A stretch of DNA of 64,000 bases from Tenacibaculum haliotis (GCF_025215075.1 NZ_JAOBTH010000029.1:62001-126000), one strand, 5' to 3'; positions 8,559-20,745 are shown, counted from the stretch's first letter. The notes: generated by a model from the letters alone, not told the origin. Translations and numbers: made by a program.

Positions 8559-9476
8559 CTATTCAGAATACCCATCACCAAATCGGTACCCAAGCACAAT
8601 ACCATGAGTTGTTGCAATTGGTGCGTCTCCTGATGCCATATTATAATTATACATCACCCTAAGTTTTTTAAGTGCATAAACTCCTAATAATAAATTTAAG
8701 GAGCCATTGGTTCTATACCCCGCACCAAATTCTATCTTATTTTTAAAGTTTACTGCTACATTAACATCTGCTTGTAATGGTACCCCTCCTTCTTTTTTCA
8801 ATAAAAAACTAGGTTTAATCATTGTCTCTCTAAAAATATTTGTAAAAATTCGGTAACCCCCATAAATGTAAAAAGGTGTTGATAAATCTAAATTATCCTC
8901 AGATGCTAATTCAGTACCTAATACATTTGACATAGAAGCACCAACAAATAAATCTTTATAATTAAACATAAAACCAACACCAATACTTGGTATAACTGTA
9001 TTTATATTTTGCTGAAATTTGGAATCATCAATGATTCCTAAATCTAACAAATTATCATTATAAAACTGTGCCCCTGCTGTTATCCCAAAAGAAAGAACTG
9101 TTGGATAATAATGTTGCCAATGTGGTCGATCATCCTGACTATCAAAAAAAAGTTTATATGAATAAGCTGCAAAAGCTGTTGTTGTTTTTGATACTCCTAC
9201 TTCATCATGAATAATCCCTGCTCCAAGACCTACTTGCCCCTCTTTTAAAGAGGTATTAAAACTAAAAGTTGTACTTTTTGGTGCTCCTTCTAATTCATTA
9301 GAAAAACCTGCACTCGAAAACACCAATTCAGTATCTTTTTCAAAACCTGCATACGCTGAGTTTAAAATAAAAACATTGTAATTGTACTCAGAAAAAGTTG
9401 GTGTTTGCTGTGCCAAACACACTTGAAACATCCCAAAAAGTAATCCAATAAATATTGGTTTAAATACTGTTTGCAT
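8559..9476 (-). CDS. PorP/SprF family type IX secretion-associated outer-membrane protein
   Basis: Beta-barrel protein of 305 residues with an N-terminal signal peptide ending CLAQ. The sequence after it, YNYNVFILNSAYAGFEKD, is the family hallmark, and the C-terminus is a typical GYRFG beta strand. In Flavobacterium johnsoniae SprF is needed for SprB to reach the surface, and PorP/SprF-like genes commonly follow genes for proteins with type B C-terminal domains. The same arrangement is seen here: the gene starts 8 bp after the giant BspA-like gene, so it is very probably that protein's dedicated secretion partner. Confidence 0.9.
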   Translation of the reverse strand: MQTVFKPIFIGLLFGMFQVCLAQQTPTFSEYNYNVFILNSAYAGFEKDTELVFSSAGFSNELEGAPKSTTFSFNTSLKEGQVGLGAGIIHDEVGVSKTTTAFAAYSYKLFFDSQDDRPHWQHYYPTVLSFGITAGAQFYNDNLLDLGIIDDSKFQQNINTVIPSIGVGFMFNYKDLFVGASMSNVLGTELASEDNLDLSTPFYIYGGYRIFTNIFRETMIKPSFLLKKEGGVPLQADVNVAVNFKNKIEFGAGYRTNGSLNLLLGVYALKKLRVMYNYNMASGDAPIATTHGIVLGYRFGDGYSE

Positions 9477-9484
9477 AATTATTT

Positions 9485-12400
9485 TTATCGTTTTAAGATT
9501 AAAAATCCTTTTAATTTTTTAAAGTTATGTGTCCCTGTAATTTGAATATTGAAAAAATAAGTTCCTGAAGGTAAAGTTCCTGCTCCTAAAACTTTCTTCT
9601 TATTAGCCTCTCCTCTAAATACTCTTAGATTATTGTCATATCCTTTAATTTCGAATACCATATCTCCCCAACGGTTGTATATACTCACTGTGTTCTTCTG
9701 ATATTGCTCTATTCCTTTAATTTCCCAATATTCATTAATTCCATCACCATCTGGTGAAAAACCATATTTTATCTTACCTCTTTGTTCCGTTGTAAAACTT
9801 GTTTCTGAACAACCTGTTGCATCGCCTGTTGAATTATAAGCGGTGATTATTACATAGTAAGTAGTGTTTGATAAGAAATCTGTCGTTGGATTGTAAGTCA
9901 ACACATTACCAACATCTTCATTATTTACAACATCCGATGCACCTGAACTCGTTCCGATACTAACTTTATAGCCTGTTGACGTTGCTATTGATGACCAACT
10001 TAAATTTGTACTTACCGATACATTTGTTGTTCCATCCGAAGGACTGTTTAATACCGCACACGATGGAATCACAACCACTGTTTCTGTGGTAAAACTTGTT
10101 TCTGAACAACCTGTAGCATCGCCTGCGGAATTGTATGCGGTGATGGTTACATAGTAAGTAGTGTTTGATAAGAAATCTATAGTTGGATTGTAAGTCAATA
10201 CATTACCTACATCTTCGTCATTTACAACATCTGTTGCGCCCGAACTTGTTCCGATACTAATTTTATAGCCCGTTGCCGTTGCTATTGATGACCAACTTAA
10301 ATTTGTACTTACTGATACATCTGTTGTTCCATCCGAAGGATTGTTTAATATCGCACACGATGGTATTATTCCACAATTTTTACCAGCATCAGTAATTATC
10401 CAACTATCAGAACCGATCATTATTGCTCTTGCTGCTTCACCTAAACAATAGGTACTATTTCCTCCATGAAAAACAACACTTGTCTTTAATAACTGTGCAT
10501 TCCATCCACTTAATAAAGCATCATAATTTGTGGTTGATAGTTTTGCGTCTTTAAACATAGTTGCCATATAGGTAACATTAGAAACATTCCAGTTTCCAAT
10601 ATTTTGATCAAAAACAGTTGCTTTTTCAAACATATTGGGCATATCGGTTACTAAACCTACATTCCAGTTTCCAATATCTTGATTAAAAGAACTAGCTTCT
10701 GAAAACATCCATCCCATTTTCGTTACATTAGAAACATCCCAACTACCAATATCTTGATTAAAGGAAGTTGCTTTTCTAAACATAGAGGCCATATCGGTTA
10801 CTAAACCTACATTCCACTCTCCAATATCTTGATTAAAAGAACTAGCTTCTCTAAACATCCACGACATATTCGTAACATTAGAAACATCCCAACTACCTAT
10901 ATTATGATTAAAGGAAGTTGCTGTATGAAACATCCCCGCCGTAGTAGTTACGTTAGCCACATTCCAACTACTAATATCTTGATTAAAGGCTGTTGCTCCT
11001 TGAAACATATAACTCATATCTGTTACATTAGACACATCCCAACTACCAATATCTTGATTAAAGGAAGTTGCCATTACAAACATTTTTGTCATATTCGTTA
11101 CACCAGATACATTCCAATTATTAACATTTTTGTTAAATTGAGTAGCACCAGCAAACACATACTCCATATTGGTTACATTAGAAACATCCCAACTACTAAT
11201 ATCTTGATTAAAAGAACTAGCTCCCCAAAAAATCCCCCTCATAAACGTTACACTAGAAACATTCCAACTACCAATATTTTGATTAAAGGAAGGTACATTA
11301 TAAAACATTTCTACCATACTTGTTACATTAGACACATCCCAACTACCAATATCTTGATTAAAGGAAGTTGCCTTATAAAACATCCACTCCATGTTAGTTA
11401 CATTAGACACATCCCAACTACCAATATCTTGATTAAAGGAAGTTGCTGTATGAAACATACTATACATATCTGTTACATTCGCTAAATCTGGTTTATCTAT
11501 TGCATTAATTTCTATATTTTTACATCCTTTAAATGCACTTCTCATTGAAGTCCACTGGTTATTTCCCCATTGGTCAACCGAAAGTATTTTTTCTTTATCG
11601 CCTGTATTGTTAAAATAAACATGTGGAAAAGTTCCTCTAATTCGTATAGTATAAGTTCCTGCTGTTAAAAAATCGTGGGTAGCTGTCCCTGTAATTCCTA
11701 ACTCATCAAAAGTTCCATCATTATCCCAATCTACATCATAATTATAGGTTGTAGTACCGTGTGTTGGAATTGTTATTGAGGTTGTTGATGATGTTCCTGG
11801 ATTATCCGTTTTCCAAGTAGTTACAAAATCTGTAGTATTTAATGTACAAGCTAATGCTTCTAATCCACCATCGGTAATTGTCCAATTATCAGAATTTATC
11901 ATTGTTACTCTTGCTGCTTCACCTAAACAATAGGTACTATTTCCTCCACTAAAAACAACATTTGATTGTAATATTTGTGCATTCCATCCGCTTAATAAAG
12001 CATCATAATTTGTAGTTGAAAGTTTTGCATCTTTAAACATGTTTTCCATGGTAGTAACATTTGCTACATTCCATCCACTAATATCTTGATCAAACGATGT
12101 TGCTCCTCTAAACATTTGTTGCATATCCGTTACGGCACCTACATCCCAACTACTAATATCTTGATTAAATGCTGTTACTAACCTAAACATTGCGTCCATA
12201 TTAGTAACATTTGAAACATTCCAACTACTCAAATCCTGATTAAACAAAGGAGCTTGAGAAAACATTACTCTCATGCTTGACACTTTAGATACGTTCCAAC
12301 TACCAATATCTTGATTAAATGCTGTTGCGCCCCAAAACATCCCTTCCATATTAATAACATTAGACACGTTCCAACTACCGATATCCTGATTAAATGCTGT

Positions 12401-15400
12401 TGCTGATGCAAACATCCAATACATATCAGCTACATTAGACACATCCCAAGTGCCGAGATTTTGATTGAATGCTGTTGCTGATGCGAATATTCCTCGCATA
12501 TTAGTAATAGTGCTAACATCCCAGCCACTGATATCTTGATTTAAACTACTAGCACCAAAAAACATATTATTCATATCAGTTACGTTCGCTAAATCTGGTT
12601 TATCTATAGCATTAACTTCTATATTTTTACACCCTCTAAACGCCTTAGCCATTGAAGTCCATTGGTTATTTCCCCATTGATCAACCGATAGTATTTTTTC
12701 TTTATCGCCTGTATTGTTAAAGTAAATACGTGGAAAAGTTCCTCTAATTCGTATAGTATAAGTTCCTGCTGTTAAAAAATCGTGGGTAGCAGAACCTGTA
12801 ATTCCTAACTCATCAAAAATTCCATCATTATTCCAATCTACATCATAATTGTAGGTCGTACTACCATGTGTTGGAATTGTTATTGAAGTTGCTGATGAAG
12901 CTCCTGGATTATCGGTTTTCCAAGTGGTTACAAAATCCGTAGTGGTTAATGTACATGCCAATCCGCCATCAGTAATTGTCCAATTATCTGTACTGGTCAT
13001 ATTATTTCTTGCTATTTTTCCCGAACAATAAGTACTATTACCTCCATGAAAAACAACATTTGGTTGTAATGTTTGTGCATTCCATCCGTTTAATAATGCA
13101 TCGTAGTTTGCTGTAGAAAGTTTTACATTTCTAAACATTTCTGTCATATTGGTAACTTTAGAAACATTCCAACTACCAATATTTTGATCAAAAGTTAAAG
13201 CATCACTAAACATATAGCTCGTATCTGTTACGTTAGAAACATCCCAACCACTTATATCTTGATTAAAGTTCTCTGCTCTTGAAAATAAAAACCCCATGTC
13301 AGTCACATTTCCTACTTGCCATGAACTGATGTCTTGATTAAACATTTTTGCTTCCCTAAACATACCATTCATATTCGTTACCGCATTAACATTCCACGAA
13401 CTTATATCCTGATTAAAAAAAGTATTCTTAGAAAACATCAAACGCATACTTTTAACCTTAGAAACATTCCATGAACTTATATTTTCATTGAATATTGAAG
13501 ACTCAAACATAGATTCCATAGTTGTTACATTGGCTACATTCCAAGCTCTAACATCCTGATTGAATGAGGTTGATTTCCAAAACATTCTACTCATATTAGT
13601 AACTTTACTTACATCCCAACCACTGATATTTTGATTGAAAGCATCTGTAGAAGCAAACATCCATTGCATCCATTTTACCTTAGCTACATTCCATCCACTT
13701 ATATCTTGATTAAATGCTTTTGCTGATGAAAACATCCACCCCATACTAGTTACATTAGACACATCCCAACTACTAATATTTTGATTAAAAGAACTTGCTA
13801 TGGCAAACAGCGATGTCATATTTTCTATATTAGAAACATCCCAACCACTAATATCTTGGTTTAAAGAACTTGCTCCCCAAAACATTTCTCTCATGTTTGT
13901 CATTATCGATAAATCGGGTGAATCGGATGCATTTATTGCTAAGTTTTTACATCCTTTAAATGCTGCTTCCATTGAAGTCCATTGGTTATTTCCCCATTGA
14001 TCAACCGAAAGTATTTTTTCTTTATCGCCAGAATTGATAAAATAAATACGCGGAAAAGTTCCTTTAATTCGTATAGTGTACGTTCCTGTGGTTAAAAAAT
14101 CGTGGGTAGCAGAACCTGTAATTCCTAACTCATCAAAAATTCCATCATTATTCCAATCTACATCATAATTGTAGGTCGTACTACCATGTGTTGGAATTGT
14201 TATTGAAGTTGCTGATGAAGCTCCTGGATTATCGGTTTTCCAAGTGGTTACAAAATCCGTAGTGGTTAATGTACATGCCAATCCATTATCAGTAATTGTC
14301 CAATTATCTGTACTGGTCATATTATTTCTTGCTATTTTTCCCGAACAATAAGTACTATTACCTCCATGAAAAACAACATTTGGTTGTAATGTTTGTGCAT
14401 TCCATCCGTTTAATAATGCATCGTAGTTTGTGGTGGATAGTTTTGCACCTATAAACATATCTCTCATATTTACAACATTGGCTACATTCCAATTTCCAAT
14501 GTTTTGATCAAAAGAAGTTGCATCCTTAAACATTTCTTTCATAGTGGTAACACTAAAAACATCCCAATTACTTATATTCTGATCAAAAGAGTTAGCGAAC
14601 ATAAACATTCCTTCCATAGTGGTAACACTAGAAACATCCCAATTACTTATATCTTGATTAAAAGAATTTACTGCTATAAACATCCGATACATATCGGTTA
14701 CTTTAGAAACATCCCACAGACCGATATCTTGATTAAAAACAAACGCATGATAAAACATTCCTCTCATATTAGTAACCTTAGATACATTCCATCCGCCAAT
14801 TGGTTGATTAAATACAGAAGCATACATAAATACTCTTTCCATATTCATTACATTAGCAACATCCCAATTACCTATATCTTGATTAAAGGAAATTGCTCTA
14901 TAAAACAGGTAATCCATGTTTATAACACTAGATACATTCCAACTACCAATGTCTTGATTAAAAGCATTAGCTTCGTAGAACATTTTTGACATATATTTTA
15001 CTAATGAAACATCCCAATTCATAATATTTCCATTAAAAGAGAGCGCACTTTGAAAAACTGATGTCATATCCTTTACATTACTCACATTCCAACCATTTAA
15101 ATCTTGATTAAAACTAGTAGCGCTAAGAAACATGCTCTTTAAGTTTGTAACTGAAGAAACATCCCACAGACTGATATCTTGATTAAAGGCCGTAGCATAG
15201 GCAAACATACCATCCATTCTATATCCTTTAGAAACATTCCAACCATTTAAATATTGATTAAAACTACTAGCTCTATAAAATACACTGCTAAAATTTACTA
15301 CTGAAGAAACATCCCACAAACCGATATCTTGATTGAAGGTTGTTGCTCCTGAAAACATCCAGCTCATATTAGTTACCTTAGAAACATCCCAACTGCCAAT

Positions 15401-17851
15401 AGGCTGATTAAATACTATTGCATTTGAAAACATTGACGTCATATTTACTACACTACTCACATCCCAACCTGAAATATCTTGATTAAATATAGTTGCTGAT
15501 GAAAACAAGTTACTCATATCTGTTATCGTACTCACATCCCAATTACTAATATCTTGATTAAAACTTTCTGTTTCTGCTAGCATGCGGTGCATACTTATTG
15601 CCATAGATAAATTTGGGGCATCTGTTGCATTTAATTCTAAGTTTTTACATCCATAAAAAGCTACCGCCATTGAAGACCATTGGTTATTACCCCATTGATC
15701 AACCGATACTATTTTATCTTTATCACCTGTATTGTTAAAAGGAATTTGTGGAAAATCTCCTCTAATTCGTATAGTATAAGTTCCTGCGGTTAAAAAATCG
15801 TGGGTAACCGATCCGGTAATCCCTAGTTCATCAAAAACCCCATCATTATCCCAATCTACATCGTAATTATAAGTTCCACTAGCCGTAGGTATGGTAATTG
15901 AAGTTGCTGACGAAGTCCCTGAATTATCCGTTTTCCAAGTAGTTACAAAATCCGTAGTACTTAAAGCACATGCTAATCCGCCATCAGTAATTGTCCAATT
16001 ATCTGTACTTGTTATGTTGTCTCTTGCTGACTGTGCTGTACAATAGGTACTATTCCCACCACTAAAAACAACATTGGGTTGTAATACTTGTGCGTTCCAT
16101 CCGTTTAATAAAGCATCATAGTTTGTGGTGGATAGTTTCATATAGCTAAACATGCGATTCATGTTAGTTACATTCGTTACGTTCCAACTTCCTAAATTTT
16201 GATCAAACACAATTGCTTTTTCAAACATGCTTTCCATATTGGTAACAGATGTTACATCCCAACTACTTATATCTTGATTAAATAAATCGGTATATCTAAA
16301 CATACTTTCCATAGTTGTTACCTTACTAACATCCCAACCACTAATATTTTGATTAAAAATGGTTGCTTCTCTAAACATATTTTCCATAGAAGTAACTGAA
16401 GCTACATTCCAATTTGTGATATCAACGTTAAATGAAGTTGCTTTATAAAACATTCTTGGCATTTGTGTTACTTTACTAACATCCCAATTTGAAATATTTC
16501 CGTTAAATGCTGTTGCATTCCAAAATACTCCCATCATATTGGTTACATTACTAACATTCCAATTACTTAAATCTTGATTAAATGAAGTTGCGCTATGAAA
16601 CATATTTGCTATGTTTACTACTGATGAAGTATCCCATAAACCAATAGGTTGATTAAAGGCTGTTACCCCATCAAACATACTATTCATGTTGATTACCTTA
16701 CTTACATCCCAACCACTAATATCAGAATTAAAGTCTTTTGCCCAAGCTAACATTACGCCCATATTGGTAACATTACTTACATTCCATCCAGCAATATCTT
16801 GATTAAAAGCTATTGCTCCCCAAAACATAGAATTCATATCTGTTACTGAGCCTACATCCCATAAACCTACATCTTGATTGAAATCTTTGTTTTGAAAAAA
16901 CATAGATTTCATTGTTTTTACTTTTGATGTATTCCAATTACCTATAGGTTGATTATAAGAACAATAAGAAAACATGTATCCCATATTTGTAACATTACTA
17001 ACATCCCAACTGTTAATATCTCCGCTAAATGCTTCAGAGAAATAAAACATCCAACTCAAGTTGGTTACCTTACTCGTATTCCATGATGAAATATCTTGAT
17101 TAAAGGCTTTTGATGATGAAAACATTGACCTCATATCTGTTACACTTCCAACATTCCAAACCCCAATAGGTTGATTAAAAACTGCTGTAGATGAAAACAT
17201 GCCTGACATATTGGTAACATTACCAACATTCCAACCAGAAATATCTTGATTAAAGGCTTTTGATGACGAAAACATTGATCTCATATCTACCACATTACTC
17301 ACATCCCAACTAGAGAGGTCTTGATTAAAAATTGTAGTTGATGAAAACAAACCACTCATGTCTGTTATTGTACTAACATCCCAACTATTAAGGCTCTGAT
17401 TAAGGCTTGCTGCTCCAGAAAACATATATTTCATACTTGTTACCATAGACAAATCTGGTACATCAGCTGCATTTACCTCTAAATTTTTACATCCATAAAA
17501 AGCTCTTTCCATAGAAGTCCACTTTCCACTTCCCCATTGATCAACCGAAAGTAATTTTTCTTTATCGCTTATATTATTAAAATGAATACGAGGAAAGTTT
17601 CCTCTAATTTGTATGGTATACGTTCCTGCTGTTAAAAAATCGTGGGTAATAGATCCGGTAATTCCTAGCTCATCAAAAATCCCATCATTATTCCAATCTA
17701 CATCGTAATTATAAGCTCCACTAGCCGTAGGTATGGTAATTGATGTTACTGATGAAGTTCCTGGATTATCTGTTTTCCAAGTAGTAATAAAGTTTTGAGC
17801 AGAAATTGTGTAGGTAAAAAAGCACAGAATAATGGTAACTATAGCTTTCAT
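9485..17851 (-). CDS. Giant BspA-like (DUF285) repeat surface protein with type B T9SS C-terminal domain
   Basis: Secreted protein of 2788 residues. A signal peptide (about 1-19) precedes five blocks starting near residues 19, 629, 1194, 1634 and 2004. Each block opens with a roughly 110-residue header ([51 protein letters not shown]), runs through 24-25-residue DUF285 repeats (NMxxMFxxAxxFNQDISxWDVSxVT; about 17, 15, 10, 7 and 12, or 61 in all), and closes with a [11 protein letters not shown]...GGNSTYC segment. Two similar fibronectin III-like domains follow (about 2494-2690). The C-terminal 100 residues ([21 protein letters not shown]) are the gliding-associated type B sorting domain. The role is probably adhesion or surface coating; no ligand is evident. 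The PorP-like gene follows 8 bp downstream. The reading frame is intact despite the heavy repetition. Confidence 0.93.
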   Translation of the reverse strand: MKAIVTIILCFFTYTISAQNFITTWKTDNPGTSSVTSITIPTASGAYNYDVDWNNDGIFDELGITGSITHDFLTAGTYTIQIRGNFPRIHFNNISDKEKLLSVDQWGSGKWTSMERAFYGCKNLEVNAADVPDLSMVTSMKYMFSGAASLNQSLNSWDVSTITDMSGLFSSTTIFNQDLSSWDVSNVVDMRSMFSSSKAFNQDISGWNVGNVTNMSGMFSSTAVFNQPIGVWNVGSVTDMRSMFSSSKAFNQDISSWNTSKVTNLSWMFYFSEAFSGDINSWDVSNVTNMGYMFSYCSYNQPIGNWNTSKVKTMKSMFFQNKDFNQDVGLWDVGSVTDMNSMFWGAIAFNQDIAGWNVSNVTNMGVMLAWAKDFNSDISGWDVSKVINMNSMFDGVTAFNQPIGLWDTSSVVNIANMFHSATSFNQDLSNWNVSNVTNMMGVFWNATAFNGNISNWDVSKVTQMPRMFYKATSFNVDITNWNVASVTSMENMFREATIFNQNISGWDVSKVTTMESMFRYTDLFNQDISSWDVTSVTNMESMFEKAIVFDQNLGSWNVTNVTNMNRMFSYMKLSTTNYDALLNGWNAQVLQPNVVFSGGNSTYCTAQSARDNITSTDNWTITDGGLACALSTTDFVTTWKTDNSGTSSATSITIPTASGTYNYDVDWDNDGVFDELGITGSVTHDFLTAGTYTIRIRGDFPQIPFNNTGDKDKIVSVDQWGNNQWSSMAVAFYGCKNLELNATDAPNLSMAISMHRMLAETESFNQDISNWDVSTITDMSNLFSSATIFNQDISGWDVSSVVNMTSMFSNAIVFNQPIGSWDVSKVTNMSWMFSGATTFNQDIGLWDVSSVVNFSSVFYRASSFNQYLNGWNVSKGYRMDGMFAYATAFNQDISLWDVSSVTNLKSMFLSATSFNQDLNGWNVSNVKDMTSVFQSALSFNGNIMNWDVSLVKYMSKMFYEANAFNQDIGSWNVSSVINMDYLFYRAISFNQDIGNWDVANVMNMERVFMYASVFNQPIGGWNVSKVTNMRGMFYHAFVFNQDIGLWDVSKVTDMYRMFIAVNSFNQDISNWDVSSVTTMEGMFMFANSFDQNISNWDVFSVTTMKEMFKDATSFDQNIGNWNVANVVNMRDMFIGAKLSTTNYDALLNGWNAQTLQPNVVFHGGNSTYCSGKIARNNMTSTDNWTITDNGLACTLTTTDFVTTWKTDNPGASSATSITIPTHGSTTYNYDVDWNNDGIFDELGITGSATHDFLTTGTYTIRIKGTFPRIYFINSGDKEKILSVDQWGNNQWTSMEAAFKGCKNLAINASDSPDLSIMTNMREMFWGASSLNQDISGWDVSNIENMTSLFAIASSFNQNISSWDVSNVTSMGWMFSSAKAFNQDISGWNVAKVKWMQWMFASTDAFNQNISGWDVSKVTNMSRMFWKSTSFNQDVRAWNVANVTTMESMFESSIFNENISSWNVSKVKSMRLMFSKNTFFNQDISSWNVNAVTNMNGMFREAKMFNQDISSWQVGNVTDMGFLFSRAENFNQDISGWDVSNVTDTSYMFSDALTFDQNIGSWNVSKVTNMTEMFRNVKLSTANYDALLNGWNAQTLQPNVVFHGGNSTYCSGKIARNNMTSTDNWTITDGGLACTLTTTDFVTTWKTDNPGASSATSITIPTHGSTTYNYDVDWNNDGIFDELGITGSATHDFLTAGTYTIRIRGTFPRIYFNNTGDKEKILSVDQWGNNQWTSMAKAFRGCKNIEVNAIDKPDLANVTDMNNMFFGASSLNQDISGWDVSTITNMRGIFASATAFNQNLGTWDVSNVADMYWMFASATAFNQDIGSWNVSNVINMEGMFWGATAFNQDIGSWNVSKVSSMRVMFSQAPLFNQDLSSWNVSNVTNMDAMFRLVTAFNQDISSWDVGAVTDMQQMFRGATSFDQDISGWNVANVTTMENMFKDAKLSTTNYDALLSGWNAQILQSNVVFSGGNSTYCLGEAARVTMINSDNWTITDGGLEALACTLNTTDFVTTWKTDNPGTSSTTSITIPTHGTTTYNYDVDWDNDGTFDELGITGTATHDFLTAGTYTIRIRGTFPHVYFNNTGDKEKILSVDQWGNNQWTSMRSAFKGCKNIEINAIDKPDLANVTDMYSMFHTATSFNQDIGSWDVSNVTNMEWMFYKATSFNQDIGSWDVSNVTSMVEMFYNVPSFNQNIGSWNVSSVTFMRGIFWGASSFNQDISSWDVSNVTNMEYVFAGATQFNKNVNNWNVSGVTNMTKMFVMATSFNQDIGSWDVSNVTDMSYMFQGATAFNQDISSWNVANVTTTAGMFHTATSFNHNIGSWDVSNVTNMSWMFREASSFNQDIGEWNVGLVTDMASMFRKATSFNQDIGSWDVSNVTKMGWMFSEASSFNQDIGNWNVGLVTDMPNMFEKATVFDQNIGNWNVSNVTYMATMFKDAKLSTTNYDALLSGWNAQLLKTSVVFHGGNSTYCLGEAARAIMIGSDSWIITDAGKNCGIIPSCAILNNPSDGTTDVSVSTNLSWSSIATATGYKISIGTSSGATDVVNDEDVGNVLTYNPTIDFLSNTTYYVTITAYNSAGDATGCSETSFTTETVVVIPSCAVLNSPSDGTTNVSVSTNLSWSSIATSTGYKVSIGTSSGASDVVNNEDVGNVLTYNPTTDFLSNTTYYVIITAYNSTGDATGCSETSFTTEQRGKIKYGFSPDGDGINEYWEIKGIEQYQKNTVSIYNRWGDMVFEIKGYDNNLRVFRGEANKKKVLGAGTLPSGTYFFNIQITGTHNFKKLKGFLILKR
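12771..13110 (-). repeat. Near-identical intragenic repeat, copy in block 4
   Basis: 340 bp matching 14091-14430 at an offset of exactly 1320 bp, with only three mismatches (12965-12967). It covers the end of block 3 and the header of block 4 in the giant gene. Sequence on both sides diverges quickly. Confidence 0.9.
14091..14430 (-). repeat. Near-identical intragenic repeat, copy in block 3
   Basis: Partner of 12771-13110, spanning the end of block 2 and the header of block 3. The 1320-bp offset equals 440 codons, so recombination between the copies would keep the frame. Confidence 0.9.
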
Positions 17852-18081
17852 GTTTAGGAGAATCTTTTATATTGTTTATAACATTACACTTATACGACTA
17901 AGTATTTTAGTGTTTAATTTTAGGTGTATTTGTTTAATAAAAACAGCAAACCATTAACACATAACATTTTTGTTATTTGTTATAAGACAAAATTATAAGT
18001 ATCAAGTGTGATTATTATCCCTTGTAAAAGGTAAAATTGTTATCCCTGAAAACAGGGATAAAGCGATAGAATTACTAAAAA
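17852..18081. promoter_or_regulatory. Upstream region of the giant surface-protein gene
   Basis: About 230 bp without a gene. On the minus strand TAATTTTG (17988-17995) matches the -7 consensus TAnnTTTG and would give a leader of about 130 nt; no TTG lies at the usual upstream spacing, so the promoter is tentative. Further upstream is a perfect inverted repeat TTATCCCTG-AAAA-CAGGGATAA (18040-18061), with an extra direct copy of TTATCCCT at 18015-18022. These look like sites for a regulator, which is unidentified. Confidence 0.4.
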
Positions 18082-18112
18082 ATACCAAATACGATAATAT
18101 GGTATTTGGTGC
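18082..18112 (-). terminator. Terminator of the YdjM-like hydrolase gene
   Basis: The inverted repeat ACCAAATAC/GTATTTGGT has a 9-nt loop and is followed on the minus strand by a T run. It lies just downstream of the hydrolase stop codon. Confidence 0.7.
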
Positions 18113-18139
18113 TTTTGTGTTACTTATAAATGCAACTAA

Positions 18140-19162
18140 TTACTTTCCTGAAAAACGCTTAAAAAATTCGCTTAAATCTTCTTTTGATGGTCGATTACCT
18201 GAAAACGGAACCATATCCCAGCGATTTCCATCTTCCTTTAACTCAAACTTAAATACTGATGTTGATGTATCATTAGGGTTTAAAAAAGGATAACGTAAAT
18301 CTATATATTGTACGTTTTCTGATGCATCCATCGGAGCTAAATTATAATAACCATTACTAAACCAAGTTAACGTTTTTATATCTGGATGATTTACATCTAA
18401 CAATTTTCGATTTTTGGGAATTGTTAAGATTGTATCTACACTTCTTTTTTTATCAAATAGCGAATAAAATCCTACTTTGTATTCTTTTTCAGTTTCGGCA
18501 ACGCCATACCATAAAACATTATTAAAAATTGTTGGTTGGGTAGAATATCTGCTATAAGTAACTCCTGCTTTATCAAAAGAACCTTTAAAAACAGAGTCTA
18601 CATAAATCTTATTACAAAGAGTAAACAACATATAGGCAGAGCTAATATAAATTCCTGCTTTTACCCAAGCTGCTCTTCTGGTTCGTTTTCGATTATAAAA
18701 CATGGCTACAATTAAACATATTAAAAACGGCAATGTATATAAAGGGTCTACCACCGAAATATTATTAAAAGCGACTCTGTAATCAGAAAAAGGTAAAAAC
18801 AACTGCGTTCCGTAAGGTGTAAAACTATCTAAAATTGGATGTGTAAATATGGCTAAAAAATACAGCCAAATCCAATTTTTTAATGTTGTTGTTTTTGCTC
18901 GATTTCTTTTATTGTATAATTTAAATGTTATCCATCCGAAGAAAAAAGAACCTAAAACAGCAAACAAAATCGAATGCATAAAACCTCTATGAAACGCCAT
19001 AGCATCTATTTCATTTCCGTACAACCAACCACCAATAAATACATCTAAATCGGGTATGGTACCTCCAATTGCCCCAAATAACAATGCTTTATTTCCTATC
19101 TTTTTACCAAGTACTATTTCGCCACAGGCAGCACCTAAAACAATTTGTGTTAATGAATCCAT
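18140..19162 (-). CDS. YdjM-like membrane-bound metal-dependent hydrolase
   Basis: Polytopic membrane protein of 340 residues. It is recognised by the N-terminus MDSLTQIVLGAACGE, the PDLDVF segment and conserved histidines in AFHRGFMHS and FTHPILDSFTPYG, which are the putative metal ligands of the YdjM family. Four or five hydrophobic helices fill the first half; the C-terminal half is soluble. A start three codons upstream is possible, but family members begin at MDSLTQ. The substrate is unknown. The gene is divergent from nhaC. Confidence 0.85.
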   Translation of the reverse strand: MDSLTQIVLGAACGEIVLGKKIGNKALLFGAIGGTIPDLDVFIGGWLYGNEIDAMAFHRGFMHSILFAVLGSFFFGWITFKLYNKRNRAKTTTLKNWIWLYFLAIFTHPILDSFTPYGTQLFLPFSDYRVAFNNISVVDPLYTLPFLICLIVAMFYNRKRTRRAAWVKAGIYISSAYMLFTLCNKIYVDSVFKGSFDKAGVTYSRYSTQPTIFNNVLWYGVAETEKEYKVGFYSLFDKKRSVDTILTIPKNRKLLDVNHPDIKTLTWFSNGYYNLAPMDASENVQYIDLRYPFLNPNDTSTSVFKFELKEDGNRWDMVPFSGNRPSKEDLSEFFKRFSGK

Positions 19163-19243
19163 ATATAACAAATGTAGTAAACGAATTCTACTTGTATAAT
19201 TCTTTACAAAATCGTAACATTACAAACCGAAAAATAAGACACA

Positions 19244-20710
19244 ATGCAAGACGATAAAAATTTATCTGAAATTAACATAGAAAATCAAAAAATTATTGAC
19301 AATACAGAACTAAGTATATGGGAAGCTTTAATTCCTGTAGTTATTTTGATGGGGTTATTGGCATATAATATATTTTATGCTGATGGAGCTTGGTTAGGTG
19401 ATTACTCTAATCAATATATTTTATTGATGGGTGGTTTAGCTGCTGCCGGAGTTGGTATTTTTAACAAGGTTTCTATCCAAAGAATGATTGCCGAAGTTTT
19501 AGAAAACTGGAAAAGTGTTTTTGTACCTATTATGATTTTATTTTTAGTCGGTGCTTTAGCAGGAACTTGGTTGGTAAGTGGTATAATACCTGCCATGGTG
19601 TATTACGGATTACAAGTGTTAAGCCCTGCTATATTTTTGCCAGCATCTGTAATAATTGCAGCCATTATATCAATTGCCACTGGTAGTTCTTGGACCACTT
19701 CAGCAACTGTTGGTATTGCATTGGTAGGAATTGGTAGTGCATTAGGAATCCCGACAGGAATGATTGCTGGTGCTGTAATTTCTGGAGCCTATTTCGGAGA
19801 TAAAATGTCGCCACTTTCTGACACTACAAATTTAGCCCCTGCCATGGCTGGTACCGATTTATTTACACATATAAAATATATGGCGTATACCACAGTACCA
19901 ACAATTGTAATTACACTTATTGTTTTTAGCATTTTAAGTGCTACAATTAATACTACTGGTAGTGCAGACATCAGTAACTTATTAACTAGTATTCAAAACA
20001 CTTTTCATATTTCACCTATATTATTTATAGTTCCTGCAGTTGTTATTGCAATGATTTTATTAAAAACAAAACCTTTAATAGCTCTAGGTACTGGTGTGAT
20101 ACTTGCTGCAATCTTTGCCTTTCTTTTTCAAGGAAACATATTAGATACACTTACAGAATCTAGATTTCAATCTGTTTTAAATGCAATTTTAACTGATACG
20201 CAAGTACAAACTGATAATGAAAAATTAACAGAATTGTTTAGCTCTGGCGGAATTATAGGAATGCTATGGACAATCTTATTAATTATATGCGCTATGGTTT
20301 TTGGAGGTATTATGGATGCTATTGGTGCTTTAGCAAAACTTACAAAAGCTTTATTAACCGTTGCCTCTTCTGTATTCGGATTATTTGCAAGTACTGTTAT
20401 TAGCTGCTTAGGATTAAATATTATTGCTTCTGACCAATATCTAGCCTTAGTAATTCCCGGAAAAATGTTTAAACAAGCTTACGAAGATAAAGGCTTAGCA
20501 CCAGAAAATTTAAGTAGAACGCTAGAAGATTCAGGAACTGTAACCTCGGTATTAATTCCGTGGAATACTTGTGGAGCCTATCAATCTGGTGTGTTAGGCG
20601 TAGGTGTTGGCGAATACGCTTTATATGCAATATTTAATTACTTAAGTCCGTTTATGACTTTGTTATTTGCAGCTTTCAGAATTAAAATTAGAGAAATTTC
20701 AAAAAAATAA
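19244..20710 (+). CDS. nhaC: NhaC-type Na+/H+ antiporter
   Basis: Inner-membrane cation/proton antiporter of 488 residues with about eleven hydrophobic helices. Typical NhaC features are the ATGSSWTTSATVGIALVGIG segment near residue 146, GDKMSPLSDTTNLAPAMAG near 185 and the C-terminal IPWNTCGAYQSGVLGVG. It should export Na+ in exchange for protons, in keeping with a marine lifestyle and with the membrane pyrophosphatase in this window. It is monocistronic, with its own terminator. Confidence 0.92.
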   Translation: MQDDKNLSEINIENQKIIDNTELSIWEALIPVVILMGLLAYNIFYADGAWLGDYSNQYILLMGGLAAAGVGIFNKVSIQRMIAEVLENWKSVFVPIMILFLVGALAGTWLVSGIIPAMVYYGLQVLSPAIFLPASVIIAAIISIATGSSWTTSATVGIALVGIGSALGIPTGMIAGAVISGAYFGDKMSPLSDTTNLAPAMAGTDLFTHIKYMAYTTVPTIVITLIVFSILSATINTTGSADISNLLTSIQNTFHISPILFIVPAVVIAMILLKTKPLIALGTGVILAAIFAFLFQGNILDTLTESRFQSVLNAILTDTQVQTDNEKLTELFSSGGIIGMLWTILLIICAMVFGGIMDAIGALAKLTKALLTVASSVFGLFASTVISCLGLNIIASDQYLALVIPGKMFKQAYEDKGLAPENLSRTLEDSGTVTSVLIPWNTCGAYQSGVLGVGVGEYALYAIFNYLSPFMTLLFAAFRIKIREISKK

Positions 20711-20714
20711 TAGC

Positions 20715-20744
20715 AAGCCTCACTTTAATAGTGAGGCTTTTTTA
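20715..20744 (+). terminator. Terminator after nhaC
   Basis: The stem AAGCCTCACT/AGTGAGGCTT is followed by a T run. It ends only two bases before the start of the next gene. Confidence 0.88.
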
Positions 20745-20745
20745 T

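Noticed and set aside
10829..11485. 218-residue plus-strand ORF rich in [13 protein letters not shown] repeats
   Set aside because: It is the exact antisense of the DUF285 repeats of the giant gene; its periodicity follows from those codons and it has no start signals. The same applies to 14504-14989.
9800..17500. CRISPR-like periodic repeats of about 72-75 bp
   Set aside because: The periodicity is in frame within one uninterrupted coding sequence, repeats are degenerate, and no spacer pattern or cas gene is present.
18099..18293. 64-residue plus-strand ORF
   Set aside because: It runs through a terminator and antisense to the end of the YdjM-like gene.
20731..20745. GTG start for the GNAT gene
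   Set aside because: It lies in the stem of the nhaC terminator; the ATG at 20746 gives the normal family length.
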